Origin: Flavobacteriales bacterium
GTDB taxonomy: Bacteria; Bacteroidota; Bacteroidia; DT-38
Direction: 5' to 3'
Assembly (NCBI GenBank): GCA_013214975.1
Contig: JABSPR010000020.1
Coordinates: 1 to 64,000 of the forward strand
DNA: 64,000 nucleotides
Every line of letters starts with the position of its first letter. Position 1 is the stretch's first letter. The notes below the pieces were generated by a model, which was given only the letters and a program-made list of their open reading frames with translations, was not told where the DNA came from and did not search any database. A program made the translations under genes and the position numbers. This document shows, piece after piece, positions 59,948-64,000 of the stretch.

Positions 59948-60808
59948 TTAACTAAAACCTGTTCTTCTCATTGTTCCGGCATATTGAAAATATTTTCCCC
60001 CCTTAGTAGTTATATTATAGTCATGATCATAATGAAGCGGGTTCTGGTTTAATAGAACGCATAGTTGTTTAAATATACTCGGTAACTCATATTTAAATTC
60101 CTTTGGCGATTCAAAGAAATGTTCAATGCAGACAGGGAAAAATTCATGTTTAGTTGCCGCCCCATACTTTCGTAAAATGGAATCTCCATTAGCTTTAAGT
60201 ATTTGATACTCTTTAGATGATACTGTGAAAAAATCTTTGATATTCTCCTTCATTTCATCACTCGCAAATTGATTGGTAAACTGACTCATAAAGGCGTGTG
60301 ACATTTCATGCACCCCAAGGTTAATGTTGTCGTCTTCAACCTCGAAACCTTCTTTAATATGTTTCCATGAAAAAAAAATTGAAGTTTTGGCTGCGGTGGC
60401 ACCTCTCATTTTACCTTTGTTAAAAGGAAGATTGAAAATACTTGGGTACACATGGATGTAGTCATATTGGAAAAAGTGATAATCATCCAATCCATAAGAG
60501 ATCTGAATTGCAGCAGAGGATATTACAATTTTTACTAATTCATCAATTTTTAGACCTTCCTTACCGATGAATTTCTTTTGCTTAATGAATACTAAGAGTC
60601 GGTTTAGGAATTTAGCCTTTCCTTTAAGTGAAAGTTTATTATAGTAGGTGTTGTATTGGCTTAATTGCTTGTCTAATTGCTTGTATTTACCTCGGCTAAT
60701 ATCATTCCCGTACAATATTCTATTGTAATAAAACTCCATGGTCGGAGATTTTAAGAAAAAGATCAATAGAACAGAAAAAAAGAATCCGAAGAATAAAACT
60801 CCTGCCAT
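59948..60808 (-). CDS. MtfA-like zinc peptidase (M90 family)
   Basis: The 286 residues have an N-terminal membrane helix (4-20) and a gluzincin-type site HEMSH at 167-171 (NLGVHEMSHAFMSQ). The upstream KGKAKFLNRLLVFIKQKKFI and ISSAAIQISYGLDDYHFFQY blocks are typical of MtfA. E. coli MtfA affects the Mlc-glucose system, but Bacteroidetes members have no known substrate. Monocistronic on the minus strand. Confidence 0.85.
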   Translation of the reverse strand: MAGVLFFGFFFSVLLIFFLKSPTMEFYYNRILYGNDISRGKYKQLDKQLSQYNTYYNKLSLKGKAKFLNRLLVFIKQKKFIGKEGLKIDELVKIVISSAAIQISYGLDDYHFFQYDYIHVYPSIFNLPFNKGKMRGATAAKTSIFFSWKHIKEGFEVEDDNINLGVHEMSHAFMSQFTNQFASDEMKENIKDFFTVSSKEYQILKANGDSILRKYGAATKHEFFPVCIEHFFESPKEFKYELPSIFKQLCVLLNQNPLHYDHDYNITTKGGKYFQYAGTMRRTGFS

Positions 60809-61004
60809 TATTTAAACGTAATTAAACTATTTCGATTCTCTAGTTTCCCTTAAATAACTGCAGCACTTTCTGAGTTTCATTTCTAGGTGTAACTAATTTG
60901 ATATTTTAATACTTCTTAATTTGATGATTTGCTAATGTAGTAAAATGAAGTATCTGATAATGAGAGGATATTATAACTTTTTCGATATGAATTTTATAAG
61001 TTAC

Positions 61005-61562
61005 TTATCTCTCATTAACATTTTCACCCAATTGGTAAAGCAAAATCACGTCAATCATAAAATGTGCAGCTATGGCAGATATCAATCCATAAGATTGATA
61101 TAAATAACCGATTCCCGCAATTACGAAACAGGTATATATTCCATAAACGCAGAGTGGTTTGTTTTTAGGATTGAGGTATCCGTGAATCGCAATAAAAATA
61201 ATTGACGTTAGCCATATTCCTAATAGAGGTTGAACCTCTGCTCTAAATAGAATTTCTTCACCAAAGCCAGCGCAAAAGGAGATGAAAAGTATTTCGGGGA
61301 TAGAGAGGTTAAATTGTTGGATGAGGTTGGAGAAGAAAGTACGAACATCATTCAAGTAATTAATTTGAATTATCTGCCAAGCTACTATCGAGGTCACTAG
61401 TCCGTATGACAAGCCAATCCCAAGCTCTAAAAACCAAGGTGAATCGGAATTGAAAATAGAGGTGATATCTTTTTCTTGAAAGAAATAGAGCAGTGGCCAG
61501 CCTAAAAGAGGAAACACAATAAGGGTAACGATGCCAAGTAAAAAGAATGATTTACGCGTCAT
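61005..61562 (-). CDS. CPBP-family intramembrane metalloprotease
   Basis: The 185-residue protein has about six helices and the CPBP/Abi signature EEILFR (Glu102-Glu103, Arg107), with His127 (IIFIAIHGYLNP) and a last His in SAIAAHFMIDVILL. Members act as membrane proteases, including CAAX-type and bacteriocin-immunity roles. It overlaps the EamA gene by 11 bp, so they are co-translated. Confidence 0.88.
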   Translation of the reverse strand: MTRKSFFLLGIVTLIVFPLLGWPLLYFFQEKDITSIFNSDSPWFLELGIGLSYGLVTSIVAWQIIQINYLNDVRTFFSNLIQQFNLSIPEILFISFCAGFGEEILFRAEVQPLLGIWLTSIIFIAIHGYLNPKNKPLCVYGIYTCFVIAGIGYLYQSYGLISAIAAHFMIDVILLYQLGENVNER

Positions 61563-62415
61563 CTTGTTCGACTATCTTAGTTTTAATTGGTCTTTTGTAA
61601 ATGCTATTCATAACAATGCCGCCAACAACAAGTGCCATTCCAAATAGAACCATAGGACTTAAAGCCTCATCGAATATATAGTATCCGAATATTATTGGGT
61701 AAACAATTCCGAAGTTGCTAACGGGTACAATTTTTGAAACTTCTTCCAGTTGGTAAGCTCTAGTCATAAATACTTGCCCACCGTGTGCTGCTAATGCAAG
61801 TAGAACGAGATACATTAGATCAGATAAGTTTAGTGGCATCCAATCAAAAAGAGCAATGGTACCAACTACCGGAATAGAGGCTAAAGGGAAATAAAATACA
61901 ATGACATCTGGGTGCTCCGAGTCTTTGAGCTTTCTAATTATATTATAAACAAAACCTCCAGCTAAGGCCGAACAAATACCAGTAAGTAGCATGATAAAAC
62001 TAATTTCATGATCGAATCCTTTAATGAGAACAATGCCTATAAATGCGATTAGAAAGAATAGCCATTGTATTGGTGCCACTTTTTCTTTTACAAAGAATAT
62101 TGCGATGATTACCGCAAAAATGGGAGAGAGGTGATACAAGGTGGAGGCTGTTGCTAAAGAAACTTCTTTAATTGTAATAAAGAATAAAATGAGAGCAGTG
62201 GCACCGATTAAACCTCTTGCAATTAAAAGAATCTTGTTGTTACCCCATGGATTTACGCCTTGTGCCTTAAGAGTTATTCCGCTGAATATTAGAGCGAATA
62301 CCATGCGCATAAAAACGATTTGAAAAACAGGAATATGTGGAATGCTTTTTACAAAAACGCCCATTAGCCCAAAAGAGAGGCTTGCTATTAATATGTAAAA
62401 CATTCCTCTAGTCAT
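61552..62415 (-). CDS. EamA/DMT-superfamily exporter
   Basis: A ten-helix transporter of 287 residues with two EamA repeats: the first from ILIASLSFGLMGVFVKSIPH, the second from IMLLTGICSALAGGFVYNII. These export amino acids or other metabolites; substrate unknown. The start is ATG 62415; the open frame reaches TTG 62433 but that would lie in the promoter box at 62431-62438. Confidence 0.9.
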   Translation of the reverse strand: MTRGMFYILIASLSFGLMGVFVKSIPHIPVFQIVFMRMVFALIFSGITLKAQGVNPWGNNKILLIARGLIGATALILFFITIKEVSLATASTLYHLSPIFAVIIAIFFVKEKVAPIQWLFFLIAFIGIVLIKGFDHEISFIMLLTGICSALAGGFVYNIIRKLKDSEHPDVIVFYFPLASIPVVGTIALFDWMPLNLSDLMYLVLLALAAHGGQVFMTRAYQLEEVSKIVPVSNFGIVYPIIFGYYIFDEALSPMVLFGMALVVGGIVMNSIYKRPIKTKIVEQDDA

Positions 62416-62430
62416 GGAAATTAATTTTCG

Positions 62431-62438
62431 CAAAGATA
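62431..62438 (-). promoter_or_regulatory. -7 promoter box of the EamA-CPBP operon
   Basis: On the minus strand TATCTTTG, exact TAnnTTTG, 15 nt before ATG 62415. It argues for that start over an upstream TTG. Confidence 0.55.
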
Positions 62439-62472
62439 GCGAACTTGAGAAGGCTGGAAGGGGATAAGAGTC

Positions 62473-64000
62473 TTAGTTTTTAGTTGGCATTTCTACATCC
62501 GACCACAGCTCTTCTTCTGTGAGGGTGTCAACAACTCGGAATTCACTACGCCGATTTAGTTTACGTCCTTCTGGGTTGTCTGTACCATCGGCGTTTGTGT
62601 TTAGTGCGATAGGGTTAGATTCCCCATAGCCTTGTGCCGTAATTCGGTCTTTGTTTATTCCTTTATTTGTGAGGTGTTTTACCACGCTTTCCGCTCGTTG
62701 TTGAGAGATTTTTATGTTTAATTCATTCGACCCCTTACTATCTGTATGAGACATAACTTCTAATACTAACTGAGGGTTTTCTTTCAGCATAACAAGCAAA
62801 CCACTATTTATACTCTGCTTAACCGCTTCCGATAGATTTGTCTTTCCAAATTCAAAGTGTATGCTCTCTAATGCAATAGGGTCTTTTGGAATTACCTTCA
62901 TGATTATTTCTGCAAGCACCGTATCCGATTTGAGTAATTCCAAAGTGGAAATTTCAGTAAACGAGTTGAAGTATCCATCTTTCTTTGCCTCTAGAATATA
63001 TTTTTGTTTTGGTTTTAGATAGAGCGTAAATGATCCATTTATGATTTTAGTTTTTTCTAGTAAACTCTTCTCTCCGTTTTCATCTACTATGTATAAGTCA
63101 AGTTCACTATCCCCATCTACTAATTGCCCTATTCCATCTCCTTCATTTAGTAGTTTTCCAAGAATCACACGATCAACAAATTTCAATGCGGTTATTTCGT
63201 AGAGATCGTCGCAGCATGTCTCGTTATAGAGGGATTGACCACCTTTTCTGTTCGAAACGATATATCCATTCCTATCGTTAGGATTAAGTATGAAATCCAA
63301 GTCGTCTGCCCTGGAGTTGGCGGGGATACCAATGTTAGTAGCAGGTACCCATCTGCTTTTTTCACCAACTGTAGAAAAAACATCCAAACCACCAAAGTTT
63401 GGACGACCGTTAGAACTGAAATATAATGTTCGCGTGTCTTCGTCGAAATATGGTGTCATTTCTGTTCCTCCCGTATTGATTTTACTACCTGCGTTTTTGG
63501 GGTTTCGATAGTGTTTTTTCTTGGGGTGATACTCGGTATACCAAATATCTGTTCGGCCCTTTCCTCCCGGACGGTCGGAGACGAAATAGATTAACTCATG
63601 CCCCTTTTTCGAATCTCTTGCAACGGTAGGATGGGAGGTGGAAAATCCTTTTAGATTTATTTGATCGTTAAATGCAATAGGCGTGGACCAACCTGTATCT
63701 GTAATAGAAGTGTAATATAGTTTGCAGATATTTTTAAACTGTCGGTTCTCATTACATTGCGTGAAATAGAATTTGGTACTGTCGAACGAGAATGTTCCAT
63801 TGGCAACTTCTGTGGAGTCGGAGTTGAAAGGGCCTTCCCATTCCCCATCAAATACCCATCTGTTTTCCTCGTTTTTATGAGCCTTGTATAATTTCCTCGT
63901 AGGGAGGTTTATTGTATCCAGTTGGTCTTTATTGTAATATTTCGGACTGTCTTCTTTCAAAGAACCATATACCAATATTCGATTAGATAAAGGTATTGGC
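62473..64000 (-). CDS. OmpA-family protein with PD40 propeller (5' end outside window)
   Basis: At least 508 codons; the frame is open through 64000, so the N-terminus is missing (the TTG at 63975 is not a demonstrated start). Visible order: PD40 propeller units (KFYFTQCNENRQFKNICKLY, ELIYFVSDRPGGKGRTDIWY, TLYFSSNGRPNFGGLDVF), a carboxypeptidase-regulatory-like segment (RVILGKLLNEGDGIGQL ..., KYILEAKKDGYF) and a C-terminal OmpA domain (LVLEVMSHTDSKGSNELNIK, ISQQRAESVVKHL, GYGESNPI, LNRRSEFRV). It is a paralogue in architecture of the protein at 19.2 kb, here without the inserted loop before NRRSEF. Confidence 0.88.
   Translation of the reverse strand, partial: PIPLSNRILVYGSLKEDSPKYYNKDQLDTINLPTRKLYKAHKNEENRWVFDGEWEGPFNSDSTEVANGTFSFDSTKFYFTQCNENRQFKNICKLYYTSITDTGWSTPIAFNDQINLKGFSTSHPTVARDSKKGHELIYFVSDRPGGKGRTDIWYTEYHPKKKHYRNPKNAGSKINTGGTEMTPYFDEDTRTLYFSSNGRPNFGGLDVFSTVGEKSRWVPATNIGIPANSRADDLDFILNPNDRNGYIVSNRKGGQSLYNETCCDDLYEITALKFVDRVILGKLLNEGDGIGQLVDGDSELDLYIVDENGEKSLLEKTKIINGSFTLYLKPKQKYILEAKKDGYFNSFTEISTLELLKSDTVLAEIIMKVIPKDPIALESIHFEFGKTNLSEAVKQSINSGLLVMLKENPQLVLEVMSHTDSKGSNELNIKISQQRAESVVKHLTNKGINKDRITAQGYGESNPIALNTNADGTDNPEGRKLNRRSEFRVVDTLTEEELWSDVEMPTKN

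Noticed and set aside
62416..62433. TTG start for the EamA transporter at 62433
   Set aside because: It would place the start codon inside the TATCTTTG promoter box; ATG 62415 gives the usual N-terminus.

Overview
The window is a low-GC chromosomal segment from a member of the Bacteroidota, most likely a Flavobacteriales-like marine or environmental gliding-type bacterium. The evidence is the fused SecDF, PorP/SprF and PorE-like (TPR / PD40 / OmpA) proteins, a PKD protein with a gliding-motility C-terminal domain, DUF2851, DUF1573, DUF2279 and DUF5723 families, type III glutamine synthetase, almost no Shine-Dalgarno sequences, and promoters of the Bacteroidetes type (TTTG, 19 bp, TAnnTTTG). 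Most of it is ordinary core genome. No rRNA, CRISPR array or intact mobile element was seen; the only mobile DNA is the last ~80 codons of an ISAs1-type transposase at the left edge.

Layout. 0-5.3 kb: IS remnant, then a 1088-residue periplasmic TPR protein overlapping a TonB-receptor-like outer-membrane barrel. 5.4-8.2 kb: gyrB and an Lrp/AsnC regulator. 8.3-10.2 kb (minus): ECF sigma factor overlapping a membrane protein that joins an anti-sigma-like N-terminus to PKD domains and a type IX secretion C-terminal domain. 10.5-19.1 kb: malate dehydrogenase, a small lipoprotein with a degenerate duplicated tail, secDF-tatA, a Ca/Na antiporter, and glutamine synthetase III behind two candidate promoters. 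19.2-21.3 kb: PorE-like OmpA protein. 21.3-30.6 kb: purM, prfA, pyrF, DUF2851, a PspC mini-protein, a K+ channel, a second 54-residue PspC mini-protein, an RmlD-like reductase, an alanine/sodium symporter and a helix-hairpin-helix protein, tightly packed and often overlapping.

30.6-47.2 kb: a small poorly understood patch, acyl-CoA dehydrogenase, rpsU, xerC, then the translation/transcription block tRNA-Thr, Tyr, Gly, Thr, tuf, tRNA-Trp, secE, nusG, rplK, rplA, rplJ, rplL, rpoB, rpoC and a DUF3467 gene. 47.2-64 kb: cystathionine beta-synthase-like enzyme and a lipoprotein-export-type permease (minus), NamZ/DUF1343 lipoprotein, a DUF5723 gene broken by one in-frame stop codon, two DUF1573 genes, valS with a glycosyltransferase, PorP/SprF with a small membrane protein, then a minus-strand series (DUF2279, MtfA-like peptidase, CPBP protease, EamA exporter, and an OmpA/PD40 protein cut by the window end).

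How the parts connect: the cell-envelope theme recurs (SecDF, TatA, T9SS-type proteins, OmpA anchors, Lol-type permease, peptidoglycan-sugar hydrolase). The most promising candidate for something new is the sigma / anti-sigma-like pair at 8.3-10.2 kb, whose membrane-tethered partner carries a T9SS sorting-type domain and could report on secretion status; this is inference. Other points worth checking are the DUF5723 nonsense mutation, the unlisted 54-codon PspC gene at 27001, the duplicated gene tail at 11.5 kb, and the promoter architecture of glnN.
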